Source of the DNA: Lysobacter antibioticus
GTDB lineage: Bacteria > Pseudomonadota > Gammaproteobacteria > Xanthomonadales > Xanthomonadaceae
Assembly: GCF_001442535.1 (NCBI RefSeq)
Contig: NZ_CP013141.1
Location: 877,907 to 941,906, forward strand
Reading direction: 5' to 3'
Length of the DNA stretch: 64,000 nt
Both the position numbers and the translations under genes were made by a program. Shown in pieces: positions 18,161 to 27,812 of the stretch. A model generated the notes under the pieces. It saw only the letters and a list, made by a program, of their open reading frames with translations, was not told the DNA's origin and did not search any database. Within the stretch, counting starts at the first letter, position 1. Every line of letters begins with the position of its first letter.

Positions 18161-19384
18161 TCAAGTCGCCCGAGTTTCGTCTTCCAGGCGCAACGAGTAG
18201 CTGTACGAGTCGGTCCGCAGATGCAGAAGGGTCTTGCTCGCCGGGACGTAGACGATGCGCACCGCATCCTCCGGCAGCAGCGCATGGAACAAGCGGCTTT
18301 CCACCAGGAACACGATCGTCCGCGGCGGCGGCCCATCGACCGCCACCGTGATGAAGCAATAAGGGCTGCCGCCGCCTTCGGAACTCTCGGTCCGCATCTG
18401 GCTGATGCGGCCGGAAACGCTGACCTTGACCCCCATGTCGAGATCGGACTGCAACTTGTCGTCTTCGTTCGACACGACGAAAGCCACCACGGTCGCCGCC
18501 AGGAGAACCGCGACCACCATGGCCGCGGTCGCTCCTTCGTCGATGCCGTTCACGCTGGCCACCATGCATACCGCCGCTAGAACCAGGCCCAGGGCGCAGA
18601 GGAAAGCGACGATTCCGCAGCCGCTCATTCGCCTCGCAGCCAATCTGTCCCGGTCGTGTCCGTTGAGCGGTCCGGTTACGCGCGGCTTCGCCGCCTGCGG
18701 CGTGTCGTCGATGCTCGCCGTCGCTTCCGGGCGAAGCTGCCCCAGATCGTCCTGGAGATCGAGATCCGCTCGCGTGGACGGCGCCATCCGCCGCAGCTTT
18801 CGCGCTGCGTCGCGCTGGGCTCTGCGCAATCGCAAACGCGCGTCGGCCGAACCGTCGTACTCCGGTGCGGCCTGCGAAGCCGCATCCTGCGCAACGAGCT
18901 CGTACTCGCATCCCACCGCAACGACGCTGATGACGGTCTTGCTGGCCGGCGCATAGGCGATCCGGACTTGCTCGCCGTATTCGACTTCGAAGAACACACG
19001 GTCCGGCGGGGTAAATTCGAGCATGCACGGCGGGGTTTCCTCGGTCCGCAGCTGGATGCGGTAGCGAGATTGCTCGCCGTCATGACTGACTTTCACCACC
19101 GTCGCCGCGGCGAGCCGCTTGAGGCCGCCGTCCATGTCGGCCTGAAGGTTCGCGTTGGCGCCGGAACGGCCCAGCACCGTCAGCGCCGCCATTGCAAGGC
19201 CGGCGAGCAACTCCATCGCGGTCCAGAAAGCGCCGTAACGTTCCCACGTCAGCAACACCATCACCAGCGTCATAACGACGATCAATATCGCAACCGGCAC
19301 GCCATCGGACTTGAGCGCATCCAGGCGCGCGATCTCGTCCTGGCTCAGCGGCCGGGTCGTATTTTCGTCGGGCGATGCCGTCAT
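18161..19384 (-). CDS. membrane protein with internal duplication, unknown function
   Basis: A 407-residue protein whose two halves share one plan: a charged N-terminal segment, two hydrophobic helices (about 30-70 and 258-305), an LQADMDGGLK / LQSDLDMGVK turn, a beta-rich domain, and the near-identical motif VRIAYAPASKT / VRIVYVPASKT. The central linker is Arg/Ala-rich with Asp repeats. I do not recognise the family. Two tandem copies of a TM-plus-beta domain could form a pseudo-dimer in the inner membrane. No start ambiguity: ATG at 19384. A spacer of about 120 bases lies upstream. Confidence 0.6.
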   Translation of the reverse strand: MTASPDENTTRPLSQDEIARLDALKSDGVPVAILIVVMTLVMVLLTWERYGAFWTAMELLAGLAMAALTVLGRSGANANLQADMDGGLKRLAAATVVKVSHDGEQSRYRIQLRTEETPPCMLEFTPPDRVFFEVEYGEQVRIAYAPASKTVISVVAVGCEYELVAQDAASQAAPEYDGSADARLRLRRAQRDAARKLRRMAPSTRADLDLQDDLGQLRPEATASIDDTPQAAKPRVTGPLNGHDRDRLAARRMSGCGIVAFLCALGLVLAAVCMVASVNGIDEGATAAMVVAVLLAATVVAFVVSNEDDKLQSDLDMGVKVSVSGRISQMRTESSEGGGSPYCFITVAVDGPPPRTIVFLVESRLFHALLPEDAVRIVYVPASKTLLHLRTDSYSYSLRLEDETRAT

Positions 19385-19507
19385 GCTGATCCTTCAGGCT
19401 GCTTTTTCGCGGGCTTATTCTGCACCGACCCGGCCCACCGCTCGCGGGCGGAGGCTTCTGCGTTCGAACACCGGGGCACGGCCGGTAAACGGCAGGCGCG
19501 GCGGCGC

Positions 19508-19801
19508 CTAAAGCGGCGCCAGGCCCAACTGCGACAGTTTTCGCGCCATGCCTTCGGGCGTATTGAGCGTGTGCAGGCAGCCCCCGTCGGCCCGTCGATA
19601 AGAAATCAGGCCGCCATCGATCAGCCACGCCACGACAATCGCGTCGCGCGCCCGGGCGCTGCGGTGTTCGGACACGGGAATATCGGAACCGAGCAGGTCC
19701 GCGGGCATCAGCGCGGGATCGGCGTCCTTGAGCACGAACCGGCCCGGGCAGTCGACGATGTCGATCCATGGCCAGGCCGCTTTCAACGTCGCGAAATCCA
19801 T
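19508..19801 (-). CDS. small conserved hypothetical protein
   Basis: Ninety-seven residues, soluble, with FATLKAAWPWIDIVDCPGRFVL at the start and a C-terminal ISYRRADGGCLHTLNTPEGM motif. The pattern looks like a small folded domain, not a chance frame, and codon use matches neighbours. It lies 43 bases downstream of nlpD on the same strand and may be co-transcribed. No function can be assigned. Confidence 0.55.
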   Translation of the reverse strand: MDFATLKAAWPWIDIVDCPGRFVLKDADPALMPADLLGSDIPVSEHRSARARDAIVVAWLIDGGLISYRRADGGCLHTLNTPEGMARKLSQLGLAPL

Positions 19802-19844
19802 GGGCTCGCTCGGCGCCCCGCCGCGACGGCGGGTGCGCGGCCGA

Positions 19845-20645
19845 TTATTTCGCCGGCAGGTACAACAAGGGGTCGACCGGCTTGGCGTTGTAGCGCACCT
19901 CGAAGTGCAGCATGTCGCGCGCGGCGCCGCTGCGGCCCATCTCGGCGATCTGTTCGCCGGACTTGACCACCTGGCCTTCGTTGACCAGACGTTTGCGGTT
20001 GTGGCCGTAGGCCGACAGCCATTGTTCGTTGTGCTTGACGATGATCAGTTCGCCGTAACCGACCAGGCCGGTACCGGAATAGACCACCACGCCGTCGGCG
20101 GCGGCACGCACCGCCGCGCCGCTGGAGCCGCCGATATCGACGCCCTGCTTGGTCGGCTCGTTGGCGACGTAGCGGCTCAGCAAGGGGCCGTCGGCCGGCC
20201 AACGCCAGCGGATGCCGCTGTTGACCGGCGCGGCGACCGGCGCTGCGGGCGTGGGCCGCGGCGCGCTGGTGCCGCCGCTCGACGGCGTGCCCGCCGACGG
20301 GCGAGCGCCACCGCTGGGCGGGTACAGGCGCAAACGCTGGCCAGGGTAGAGGGTGTAAGGCGGCGAGAGGCCGTTCCAGGCAGCGAGATCGGCGACCTGG
20401 ATGCCGTTGTTGGTGGCGATGCGGTACAGGCCTTCGCCGCGCTGCACGACGACCGTGGCGCCGGGCTTGGGCCGGGACGGACGCGGCGGCGCCGGACGCG
20501 ACGAGGGGCGCGACGGGCCGCGGCTGGAATGACCGCGCGAGGGTTCGCGGACCACCGTGCTCGAACAGCCGATCAGGGCAAGCGCGGCCAGAACGCAGGC
20601 GGCCATCGCCAGGGTCGGGGTCCGGGTCGTCTTGATCATGCGCAT
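19845..20645 (-). CDS. nlpD: NlpD-like LysM/LytM lipoprotein
   Basis: Outer-membrane lipoprotein expected to activate a cell-wall amidase during division. Domains: signal with lipobox LIGCSS (Cys about 27), a Ser/Pro/Arg-rich linker, a LysM domain (VVVQRGEGLYRIATNNGIQVADLAAWNGL, PGQRLRLYP), a second low-complexity linker, and a C-terminal LytM (M23) domain. In the LytM domain the first zinc ligand site reads QGVDIGG and the last MLHFEVRY, so at least one canonical His is replaced. This fits a non-catalytic activator. In many gammaproteobacteria rpoS follows nlpD; here it does not. Confidence 0.9.
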   Translation of the reverse strand: MRMIKTTRTPTLAMAACVLAALALIGCSSTVVREPSRGHSSRGPSRPSSRPAPPRPSRPKPGATVVVQRGEGLYRIATNNGIQVADLAAWNGLSPPYTLYPGQRLRLYPPSGGARPSAGTPSSGGTSAPRPTPAAPVAAPVNSGIRWRWPADGPLLSRYVANEPTKQGVDIGGSSGAAVRAAADGVVVYSGTGLVGYGELIIVKHNEQWLSAYGHNRKRLVNEGQVVKSGEQIAEMGRSGAARDMLHFEVRYNAKPVDPLLYLPAK

Positions 20646-20699
20646 CCTCTTGCAGCGTCCATGTTCCGGTGTTTCGTCATTGCGGGGTTCGCAGCGGCC

Positions 20700-21314
20700 T
20701 CAGCCCTGTTGCGAGCGCCATATCAGCCAGACTACGGCGGCCGCGATGATGGCCGTGGCAATCCAGCCGATCGGCTCGATGTAGCGTCGCAGCGTCGCCT
20801 CGGCGCGTTCGCCGCCGATGCGGATCGCCAGCGCCAGCAGGAACACGCGCTTGCCGCGGCCGATCAACATGCTCAGCACGTATTGCAGCATAGGCACGCC
20901 GACGATACCCGACGCCCAGGTGAACACCTTCATCGGGATCGGCATGAAACCGCCGAGGACCAGGAAGGTGAACACCGCCCACGGCGATTCGGCCATCTTG
21001 GCCTGGACCGTGGCGATGCCGGACTCGATGCCGGCGAGCATGCCCATCGCCGCGAACACCGGCTTGAGCGCCTCGAAGGCGTAATGGCCCAGGGCATAGC
21101 CGACCAGGGCGCCGGCCATCGAGCCGATCAGGCTCAGGGTGGCGAACCAGAACGCGCGCCGCGGCGCGCCAACGCACATCGGCGCCAGCATGACCTCGGG
21201 CATGATCGGAAAAATGATGGCTTCCACGAAGCTCAAGCCGGTGAGATAGGCCGGCGCGTGGCGATGCCGGGCCCAGGTCAACGCGCGCTCGTAGAGCGGT
21301 CCGAAGATCTTCAA
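20700..21314 (-). CDS. YqaA-type DedA-superfamily membrane protein
   Basis: A 204-residue polytopic membrane protein of the YqaA/DedA (SNARE-associated/VTT) group. Features: FVEAIIFPIMPEVMLAPM near the N-terminus, the GSMAGALVGYALGHYAFE segment, and GFMPIPMKVFTWASGIVGVPMLQYVLSMLIGRGKRVFLLA. Members are implicated in lipid flipping or membrane homeostasis. The only start in place is TTG at 21314. It lies between nlpD and pcm, 25 bases from pcm, in an operon. Confidence 0.9.
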   Translation of the reverse strand: MKIFGPLYERALTWARHRHAPAYLTGLSFVEAIIFPIMPEVMLAPMCVGAPRRAFWFATLSLIGSMAGALVGYALGHYAFEALKPVFAAMGMLAGIESGIATVQAKMAESPWAVFTFLVLGGFMPIPMKVFTWASGIVGVPMLQYVLSMLIGRGKRVFLLALAIRIGGERAEATLRRYIEPIGWIATAIIAAAVVWLIWRSQQG

Positions 21315-21339
21315 AAGCGAACCCCTGTCGGGTGAGGTG

Positions 21340-22020
21340 TCAGTCGATCATGCCCGACAGCAATGGCACGAAGACCACCGGCGCGAGCGTGTGTTGGCTG
21401 ATGTTGCCGTCGGCATCCTTGCGCAGCTTCAACAACGACTGCGACGAGGACGCGCCGACCGGCGCGATCAGGGTGCCGCCGACGGCGAGCTGGTCGGTCA
21501 ACGCATCGACCAGCGCAGGCGCGGCCGCGGTGACGATGATCGCGTCGAAGGGACCATTTTCGGGCCAACCGATGCGGCCGTCATCGTGCTTGCTGCGCAC
21601 GTTGAGACCGAGTTGGCGGAACCGCTTACGCGCGGTGCGCAACAACTCGCCGATGCGTTCGACGGTATGCACTTCCAGGCCAAGCGCGGCGAGAATCGCG
21701 GCCTGGTAGCCCGAGCCGGTGCCGATTTCCAGCACTTTGCCGGGCATGCCGTCTTCGAGCAGGGCCTCGGTCATCTTGGCCACCACCCAGGGCTGGGAAA
21801 TGGTCTGGCCGTGGCCGATCGGCAAGGCGGTGTCTTCGTAGGCGCGCATCGCCAACGCTTCGTCGACGAACAGATGGCGCGGCACCGTGCGGATCGCGTT
21901 GAGCACGCGCTCATCGCGGATGCCGGCCTCGCGCAAGCGCTCGACCAGGCGGTCGCGCACGCGTTGCGAGGTCAGGCCGCTGCCGATCGCTTCGGGCTGC
22001 AGGCGCATGCGCTGGATCAT
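21340..22020 (-). CDS. pcm: protein-L-isoaspartate O-methyltransferase
   Basis: Repairs isoaspartyl residues in aged proteins using SAM. Motifs: [34 protein letters not shown] (substrate region), the SAM-binding [24 protein letters not shown], and [11 protein letters not shown]. Start ATG at 22020 gives 226 residues, normal. It overlaps surE by 4 bases (ATGA). The surE-pcm pair is widely conserved. Confidence 0.97.
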   Translation of the reverse strand: MIQRMRLQPEAIGSGLTSQRVRDRLVERLREAGIRDERVLNAIRTVPRHLFVDEALAMRAYEDTALPIGHGQTISQPWVVAKMTEALLEDGMPGKVLEIGTGSGYQAAILAALGLEVHTVERIGELLRTARKRFRQLGLNVRSKHDDGRIGWPENGPFDAIIVTAAAPALVDALTDQLAVGGTLIAPVGASSSQSLLKLRKDADGNISQHTLAPVVFVPLLSGMID

Positions 22021-22820
22021 GCGGTCGACTCCGGCGCCCGCGGCTCCGGCTGCGCCAGCGCATCGGCCAGGCCGCCGACCCAACTGGCGACTTGTTCGAG
22101 CGCCTGATAGCGGGTCAGGTCGACGTGAATCGGAGTGATCGAGATGCTGCCGGTGCGCACGGCCTGGAAGTCGGTGCCGGGGCCCGCGTCCTGCTCGGCG
22201 CCGGCCGCGCCGATCCACCACCACTGGCGGCCGCGCGGATCTTGTTGCGGCGTGCAGGCTTCGGCGCGGTGGCGGTTGCCCAGGCGGGTGACTTCGAAGC
22301 CGGCGATCTCGCCCCAGGGCAGGTCGGGCACGTTGACGTTGAGGATGGTGTCGGCCGGCAGCGGATCGGTGCGCAGGCGAGCGATGATCTCCACCGCCGC
22401 GCGCGCCGCGGTTTCGTAGTGATGGCCGACATGGTCGGCGGTCGCCAGCGACATGGCCACGGCCGGCAGACCGAGGAAACGGCCTTCCATCGCCGCGGCG
22501 ACGGTGCCCGAATAGATCACGTCGTCGCCGAGGTTGGCGGTGTTGTTGATGCCGGACACGACGATGTCGGGCTCGGCTTCGAGCATGCCGGTGATCGCCA
22601 CGTGCACGCAGTCGGTCGGGGTGCCGGACACGCGCCAGGTCGACTCGTCGAGCTTGTGCACGCGGATCGGCATGTCCAGCGTCAGCGAATTGCTGGCGCC
22701 GGAGCGGTCGCGATCGGGGGCAACCACCAGCACCTCGTGACCGGCCTCGCGCAGCCCCTGAGCGAGAATGCGAATGCCGGGTGCGTCGACGCCGTCGTCG
22801 TTGCTGACCAATACGCGCAT
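22017..22820 (-). CDS. surE: 5'/3'-nucleotidase SurE
   Basis: Stationary-phase survival nucleotidase acting on nucleoside monophosphates. The N-terminus [16 protein letters not shown] holds the metal-binding DD pair. [51 protein letters not shown] and the tail [11 protein letters not shown] are all family signatures. Length 267 is normal. First gene of the surE-pcm-yqaA-nlpD unit; its upstream region (22821-22925) is shared with the divergent luxR gene. Confidence 0.97.
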   Translation of the reverse strand: MRVLVSNDDGVDAPGIRILAQGLREAGHEVLVVAPDRDRSGASNSLTLDMPIRVHKLDESTWRVSGTPTDCVHVAITGMLEAEPDIVVSGINNTANLGDDVIYSGTVAAAMEGRFLGLPAVAMSLATADHVGHHYETAARAAVEIIARLRTDPLPADTILNVNVPDLPWGEIAGFEVTRLGNRHRAEACTPQQDPRGRQWWWIGAAGAEQDAGPGTDFQAVRTGSISITPIHVDLTRYQALEQVASWVGGLADALAQPEPRAPESTA

Positions 22821-22925
22821 GAGGATTCCGCAATCAAAGGCAGGATGATACCCGATCTGGCCGGGGGGTTCGGACGGGCGCCTGGCGTTAAGATGGGCTC
22901 CGTACCGACTGAATGCAGGTAAGGC

Positions 22926-23693
22926 ATGCAGTATTGGGAGCATATCGATCGCGTGTTTCGCGCCCAGTCGCTCGACGAGGTGAAGTCGGCCACGTCCGCC
23001 TATACCAGGGCGCTCGGGTTTCAGCATCATGGCTATGCGATGAAACTGCAGGAGCCGGCGCTGCAGCCCGGCCACGGCAGTGGGCCGTCCAAGGATTTCT
23101 TCTACTTCGAGGATTTCGACAGCGACTGGTCCAAGACCTACCCCGGCCTCGCCTCGGCCCAGGCCGAACGCTCCGACCCGCGCATCATCCAGGCCCGCGA
23201 GGGCCTGCCGGCGGCGTCATGGAACTGTCGCGGCCAAACCAGCTACGAGCTCGGCCAACGCGTCTACCTGATGCAGCGCACCCGGCGCACGCTCGAGATC
23301 GCCGGCGAACACGGCCTGCGCGGCGGCATCACCGTGCCGAGTTGGTCGCAGGGCATGCGCTGGTCGTTCATGACCTTCACCCACACCGCGATCGTCGACC
23401 CGCGCGAGATGGTCCCGACCGTCGCCTCGGCGGTCTATTTCGTCAACTGCATGCAGGCCACCCTCGACCGCCTGATGCGCCAGCGCCCGTCGCTGCCGAC
23501 GCTCAGCGAGCGCGAGCGCGAAGTGCTGCGCTGGTCCGCGGTCGGCAAAACCTCGTGGGAGATCTCGATGATCCTGCGGATCAGCGAGCGCACGGTGAAC
23601 TTCCACCTGCAACAGGTCTCGCGCAAGCTCGGCGTCAAGGGCCGGCGCGCCGCCTGCGCGCGTGCGGTGGCGCTGGGGCTGATCTTCCTGTAA
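22926..23693 (+). CDS. LuxR-type regulator with AHL-binding domain (LuxR solo)
   Basis: A 255-residue quorum-sensing type regulator: N-terminal autoinducer-binding domain (about 1-180) and C-terminal HTH (about 192-250; [39 protein letters not shown]). The signal pocket keeps the canonical residues: Trp68 and Tyr72 (spaced as TraR W57/Y61), Asp84-Pro85 (D70/P71), Trp99 exactly 15 residues after the Asp (W85), and Gly133-134. This predicts binding of an acyl-homoserine lactone instead of the plant-signal-type ligands of OryR-like proteins, which lack the first Trp/Tyr pair. No luxI synthase is present within 20 kb on either side, so it is a solo in this window. Lysobacter has a described LuxR solo (LesR); whether this is its orthologue needs comparison. 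Confidence 0.9.
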   Translation: MQYWEHIDRVFRAQSLDEVKSATSAYTRALGFQHHGYAMKLQEPALQPGHGSGPSKDFFYFEDFDSDWSKTYPGLASAQAERSDPRIIQAREGLPAASWNCRGQTSYELGQRVYLMQRTRRTLEIAGEHGLRGGITVPSWSQGMRWSFMTFTHTAIVDPREMVPTVASAVYFVNCMQATLDRLMRQRPSLPTLSEREREVLRWSAVGKTSWEISMILRISERTVNFHLQQVSRKLGVKGRRAACARAVALGLIFL

Positions 23694-23990
23694 CCGCTGC
23701 CTGTAACCGCTGCGGCCGCCAGCGAGCCCGCGCCGATTCGGCCGCTGCGCTCGCCCGGGCCGCGCCTGCCTGCCCGGCGCTGCCCTCACCTGTCTGTTCT
23801 TACAGGCCGGCCCACGCGTTGCCCGCCGTCCATGCTGAACTGAATGCTCGCGGTGTTCGCTGACGCATGCGCGCCGAACGGCGCGAGGGGACTTCTTGGC
23901 GCGCACCGCTCTTTCGTTTTTCCCCGGTGCCGGCCCGATACCGACGGGTCGCAGGTCCCAAGGAAGGGCCGGGGCTTTTATGCTGTGGCC

Positions 23991-24569
23991 ATGACGCCCC
24001 CACCCGACCGTCCCGACGACGACGACAGCGACGACGCGGCCCTGTTCCGTGCCGCGATCGGCGAGGTCCGCCGCCTGCCCGACGCGCCGCTGCCGCCGAC
24101 CTCGCCGAAGCCGCGCCCGCGCGCGCGCATGGCCGAACGCGACGAGGCCGAGGCCCGCGACGAGTTCCGCCACGCCCTGGAAGAAAACCTGCTCGAAGCC
24201 GGCGATGCGCTGAGTTATCGCCGCGACGAGCTGCCGCCGCGGGTGTTCGCGCGGCTGAAACGCGGCGAAATCTCGGCCCAGGAGGAATTGGACCTGCACG
24301 GCAGCCCGGTGCGCGAGGCCGAGGCGCTGCTGCGCGCCTTCCTCAACGACGCCCGCGAACACGGCGTCGGGTGCGTGCGGGTCATCCACGGCAAAGGCCG
24401 CGGCGGCGGCAACGACTTCGTCGACAGCCGCGGCCTGCCCGTGCTCAAGAACCTGGTCGACCGGATGCTGCGCCAACGCGCCGACACCCTGGCCTTCCAC
24501 TCCGCACCGCCCGCGCAGGGCGGCACCGGAGCGGTGCTGGTACTGCTGGCGCCGCGCAAACGGCGCTGA
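23991..24569 (+). CDS. Smr-domain protein
   Basis: A 192-residue protein with an acidic, Pro-rich N-terminus and a C-terminal Smr (small MutS-related) domain: EELDLHGSPVREAEALL and VRVIHGKGRGGGN carry the LDLHG and HGKG motifs of the nuclease fold. Members cleave nucleic acid and some rescue ribosomes. ATG at 23991 is used because the frame upstream is only the continuation of an open frame. The gene is separated from luxR by a 297-base spacer with no clear feature. Confidence 0.9.
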   Translation: MTPPPDRPDDDDSDDAALFRAAIGEVRRLPDAPLPPTSPKPRPRARMAERDEAEARDEFRHALEENLLEAGDALSYRRDELPPRVFARLKRGEISAQEELDLHGSPVREAEALLRAFLNDAREHGVGCVRVIHGKGRGGGNDFVDSRGLPVLKNLVDRMLRQRADTLAFHSAPPAQGGTGAVLVLLAPRKRR

Positions 24570-24621
24570 ACCCCGCCTCGGAGCTTCGAACCCGGCCTTC
24601 GGGGCGGACCCGTCGGCGGTG

Positions 24622-24864
24622 TCACTCTTCCTGATGCCCGCCCATCGTGCGGCGGTCCGGCGGATTGACCCAGACCACTTCGATGCCGCGGCGCTTGGCG
24701 AGGCGCTCGACCGCGGAGACGTAATAATCGTCGCGCGACATGCCCGCGACGGCGTGTTTGGAAACCGACGGCTCGGTATAGCTGCTCTTGGTCTGGGTCC
24801 CGGCGCACGCCGCCAGGCCCAGCACCGACAACGACAGGACGGCAATACGCAACGTAGCGTTCAT
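24622..24864 (-). CDS. small lipoprotein
   Basis: Eighty residues: a lipoprotein signal (IAVLSLSVLGLAACAG) then a short polar domain with TKSSYTEPSVSKHAVAG, DDYYVSAVERLAKRRGIEVVWVNPPDRR. The C-terminal half is predicted as one helix and a strand. Family not recognised. ATG at 24864 chosen so that the signal peptide is N-terminal. It converges with the Smr gene. Confidence 0.65.
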   Translation of the reverse strand: MNATLRIAVLSLSVLGLAACAGTQTKSSYTEPSVSKHAVAGMSRDDYYVSAVERLAKRRGIEVVWVNPPDRRTMGGHQEE

Positions 24865-25150
24865 GACCCGACTCCCTGACGCGGTGGAGTCCGGCGGCGG
24901 CTTGGCGCGACCGAACGGCAACCGGCACCTGCCGGCTGTCACCTTCGGCTTATACGCCGGCCGGAATCGTGAACCAGTGCCACCGCACGGCACCCGACGA
25001 ACGGTCGCATTCGACGGCCGAAAGCGGCGAAAACGCAGGCGAGTTCGTTATCCCGGGCTAGCCGCCGCCTGCGCTCGCGGCGATTGCGCGAGCACGGATT
25101 TCGCATTGGCGGATGAGCCGAGCGCCCATCTCGCGAGCGCCCTCCCTTGA
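24865..25150. other. intergenic, no gene seen
   Basis: No coding potential beyond short chance frames. It contains the promoter region of the small lipoprotein at its left end. A minisatellite follows immediately to the right. Confidence 0.5.
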
Positions 25151-25215
25151 GCCCCGATTCGGCAAGCCCCGATTCGCCAAGCCCTGGTTCGCCAAGCTCC
25201 GATTCGGCAAGCCCG
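25151..25215. repeat. 15-bp minisatellite abutting truD stop
   Basis: About four and a half copies of a 15-base unit (GCCCCGATTCGGCAA type) run up to the truD stop codon at 25218. Copies differ by single substitutions (GGCAA or GCCAA, CCCCG or CCCTG). The period is a multiple of three. Confidence 0.8.
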
Positions 25216-25217
25216 GC

Positions 25218-26309
25218 TCAGGCCGCGCCGGAACGGATCTCGCCGAGCTCGGCCAGGACCACGGTCGCGTAGGCGCCGGCCGGCAAGGCGAAAGACACTT
25301 CCAAGGCACCGTCGTCGAGCCAGCACCAGGCCAGGCCATCCGGGCGCAGACGCAGCGCACGGCGCTCCTGATCGAGCCCGGCCGCTTCCAGGCCCGCGCG
25401 CAGGGCCAGCGCCTGCTCGCCGTCGAGCGCGGCCAGCTCCAACGCCCGCACCTCGTCGGTGCTGCGCAGTTCGCCGCGCCCCCACAACGGCCCGCTCGGA
25501 TGGATATCGAAAGCGGCCAGGCGTTGCGCGAGCGTTTCGCTCCAGGGTTCGGGGCCGAACACGCTGCGGCTGCCGGCCAGGGCCCAGACCTCGCCGGCGA
25601 GCGACGCGCCGGCGCGCAAACCGTCCCAACTGCCGTCGGCCACGCGCACCGCGAGGGCGCGATTGAACAGCTCCGAGCGCGCCGCCGACAGCAACAGGCT
25701 GCGTTGCTCGCGGCGCACCCGGCGCCCTGCGAACATCGCCAGGGCGTTGACGACGTTGTCGCCGTCGCGGCCGAAGCGCTGTTCGCCGAAATAGTTCGGT
25801 ACGCCGCGTGCGGCGATGTGGGCCAAGCGCGCGTCGATCGCCTCGCGCTCGCCTTCGATCTCGCGCAGGGTCAACACGAAGCGGTTGCCGGCCAAGGCGC
25901 CGCGCGGCAGTTTCTTCGCATGCCATTGGCTGTCGAGCACGCGCAGCTCGTCGTCCTGCAGGCCGGCCAGGTCCGGCGCGATGCGCTTGGGCAGGTGCAC
26001 GCTGAAGCGCTGCACGGTGACCGCATGACGATCCTTGAGCCCGGCATAGCCGATCCCGACCTCGCCGATGCCGGCCCAGGCGGCGATGCGCTTGGCCGCG
26101 AAGGCAGTGTTCATGCCGCGCTTTTCCACCGTCAGCAGCAAGTGCTCGCCGCTGCCGCTGGCGGCGAAACCGGGCAGTTCCTCGACCCGGAAATCCTCCG
26201 ACGAGGTGCGGATGCGCGCACTGAGCACGGCCGCACCGTGGGCGCGAGCGAGCGCGGCGTCCTGCGCAGCACCGACCGGCGCCATGCCGTCCTGCGAATC
26301 CTCGCTCAT
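25218..26309 (-). CDS. truD: tRNA pseudouridine(13) synthase TruD
   Basis: Makes pseudouridine 13 in tRNA-Glu. The catalytic segment is [18 protein letters not shown] (Asp in KDRHAV). The TRUD insertion region contains [17 protein letters not shown], and [12 protein letters not shown] is also family-like. Start ATG at 26309 overlaps the ispF stop (26306). Length 363 matches the gammaproteobacterial form. The last codons lead directly into a minisatellite. Confidence 0.96.
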   Translation of the reverse strand: MSEDSQDGMAPVGAAQDAALARAHGAAVLSARIRTSSEDFRVEELPGFAASGSGEHLLLTVEKRGMNTAFAAKRIAAWAGIGEVGIGYAGLKDRHAVTVQRFSVHLPKRIAPDLAGLQDDELRVLDSQWHAKKLPRGALAGNRFVLTLREIEGEREAIDARLAHIAARGVPNYFGEQRFGRDGDNVVNALAMFAGRRVRREQRSLLLSAARSELFNRALAVRVADGSWDGLRAGASLAGEVWALAGSRSVFGPEPWSETLAQRLAAFDIHPSGPLWGRGELRSTDEVRALELAALDGEQALALRAGLEAAGLDQERRALRLRPDGLAWCWLDDGALEVSFALPAGAYATVVLAELGEIRSGAA

Positions 26310-26779
26310 GCCGACACCAGCAGGCACACCGCCATCGCCGCAATGCCTTCGCGGCGGCCGGTGAAACCGAGTTGTTCGCTGGTGGTGGCCTTGACGCTGA
26401 TCGCATCGAGCTCGACACCGAGATCGGCGGCCAGCGTCTCGCGCATCGCCTGCGCGTGCGGGCCGACCTTGGGCCGTTCGCAAACCACAGTAACGTCGGC
26501 ATTGCCGAGCTTGTAACCGCGTTCGGCGATCAGCACCTGGCAATGGCGCAGGAACTGGCGGCTGTCGGCATCGCGCCAACGCTCGTCGCTGGGCGGGAAA
26601 TGCTGGCCGATGTCGCCGAGCGCGAGCGCGCCGAGCAGCGCATCGCACAGCGCGTGAATGACCACGTCGCCGTCGGAATGCGCGACCACGCCGCGGTCGT
26701 GCGGCACCCGCACGCCGCCGAGCATGATGTGGTCGCCGTCGCCGAATGCGTGGACGTCGTAGCCTTGGCCGATTCTCAT
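26306..26779 (-). CDS. ispF: 2-C-methyl-D-erythritol 2,4-cyclodiphosphate synthase
   Basis: MEP-pathway enzyme that cyclises CDP-ME-2-phosphate. Zinc site and family signatures: [37 protein letters not shown], and [17 protein letters not shown]. Length 157, normal. It overlaps truD by 4 bases. The usual direct ispD-ispF adjacency is broken here by a small membrane gene. Confidence 0.97.
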   Translation of the reverse strand: MRIGQGYDVHAFGDGDHIMLGGVRVPHDRGVVAHSDGDVVIHALCDALLGALALGDIGQHFPPSDERWRDADSRQFLRHCQVLIAERGYKLGNADVTVVCERPKVGPHAQAMRETLAADLGVELDAISVKATTSEQLGFTGRREGIAAMAVCLLVSA

Positions 26780-26812
26780 GGGGTCTTTACTCGAATGATG
26801 AAGAGATCGCGC

Positions 26813-27064
26813 TCACGCAGCCTGCGCCGAGCGACGATGTAGAAACAGGCCCAGCCCGGACAGCGCCAGCGAAACCGCGAAATGCAGCCACGATGCGCCC
26901 GGGCCGGGCGGCATCGCGAAAGGATGGGCATCATCGGCCATCTGCGCGCCGATGGGGTCGATCAAGGTCAGGACCGAAATCATCGCACCGAGCCCTCCCA
27001 GCAGCGACAAGACCATAGCCGACGCCCGCATCAGCATTTGCCGGAGGCGGTCTGGCGCTTTCAT
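26813..27064 (-). CDS. small membrane protein between ispD and ispF
   Basis: Eighty-three residues with two hydrophobic segments (SAMVLSLLGGLGAMISVLTL and LHFAVSLALSGLGLFL) joined by a Pro/His/Gly-rich loop, and a basic N-terminus. Starts 13 bases after the ispD stop, ends 33 bases before ispF: it fits inside the operon. Family not recognised. Confidence 0.6.
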   Translation of the reverse strand: MKAPDRLRQMLMRASAMVLSLLGGLGAMISVLTLIDPIGAQMADDAHPFAMPPGPGASWLHFAVSLALSGLGLFLHRRSAQAA

Positions 27065-27077
27065 GACCGCCCTCGGT

Positions 27078-27758
27078 TCAAGCCTTGCCCAGCAAATATT
27101 CCGCCAACGCCAGATCCGCCGGCGTGGTCACCTTGAGATTGTCCTCGCGGCCTTCGACCAGGTGCGGTTTCGCGCCCATGCGCTCCATCGCCGAGGCCTC
27201 GTCGGTGACGATCACGCCGGCCTGCGCCGCCGCATCCAGTGCCGCGGTCAAGGCACCGCGACGGAACGCCTGCGGCGTGAATGCGCGCCACAGGCCGTCG
27301 CGCGGCTCGGTGGCGGCGATACGGCCGTCGGCGGCGCGCTTCAAGGTGTCGCGCAAGGGCGCGCCGAGAATCGCGCCGTCCGCGCAGGTTTCGGCCGCTG
27401 CGATCAGCAGATCGATATCGCCGCGGCGCAGGTTCGGCCGGGCCGCATCGTGCACGAGCACCAAGGCCTCGTCGCCGACCTCGTCGGGCAGCGCGCGCAA
27501 GGCCGCCAACACCGAATCGGCGCGCTCGCCGCCGCCCACGCAACGCAGCACCGGCTTGTCCTGCAATCGGCTCCAACCCGGCCACAACGTATCGCCGGGC
27601 GACAGCGCGACCATCGCCCCGGCCACGCGCGGATGCGCAAGCAAGGCGTTCAGGGCGTGCTCGATCAGCGGCTTGCCGGCCGCATGCAGATATTGTTTCG
27701 GCGTCGGCCCGCCGAAGCGCTGGCCGCGGCCGGCAGCGGGAATCACGGCCCAGATCAT
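27078..27758 (-). CDS. ispD: 2-C-methyl-D-erythritol 4-phosphate cytidylyltransferase
   Basis: MEP-pathway enzyme making CDP-methylerythritol. N-terminus MIWAVIPAAGRGQRFGGPTPKQYL carries the CTP-binding loop; VHDAARPNLR, and EASAMERMG then LKVTTPADLALAE are further signatures. Start ATG at 27758; an alternative six codons upstream (27776) is less likely. Length 226. Downstream of ftsB in the classic order. Confidence 0.97.
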   Translation of the reverse strand: MIWAVIPAAGRGQRFGGPTPKQYLHAAGKPLIEHALNALLAHPRVAGAMVALSPGDTLWPGWSRLQDKPVLRCVGGGERADSVLAALRALPDEVGDEALVLVHDAARPNLRRGDIDLLIAAAETCADGAILGAPLRDTLKRAADGRIAATEPRDGLWRAFTPQAFRRGALTAALDAAAQAGVIVTDEASAMERMGAKPHLVEGREDNLKVTTPADLALAEYLLGKA

Positions 27759-27812
27759 GTCTCGTATCCCTTGCAAAAACCGCAGCCCGAATGCGTCGCC
27801 GCGTTCACCGCT

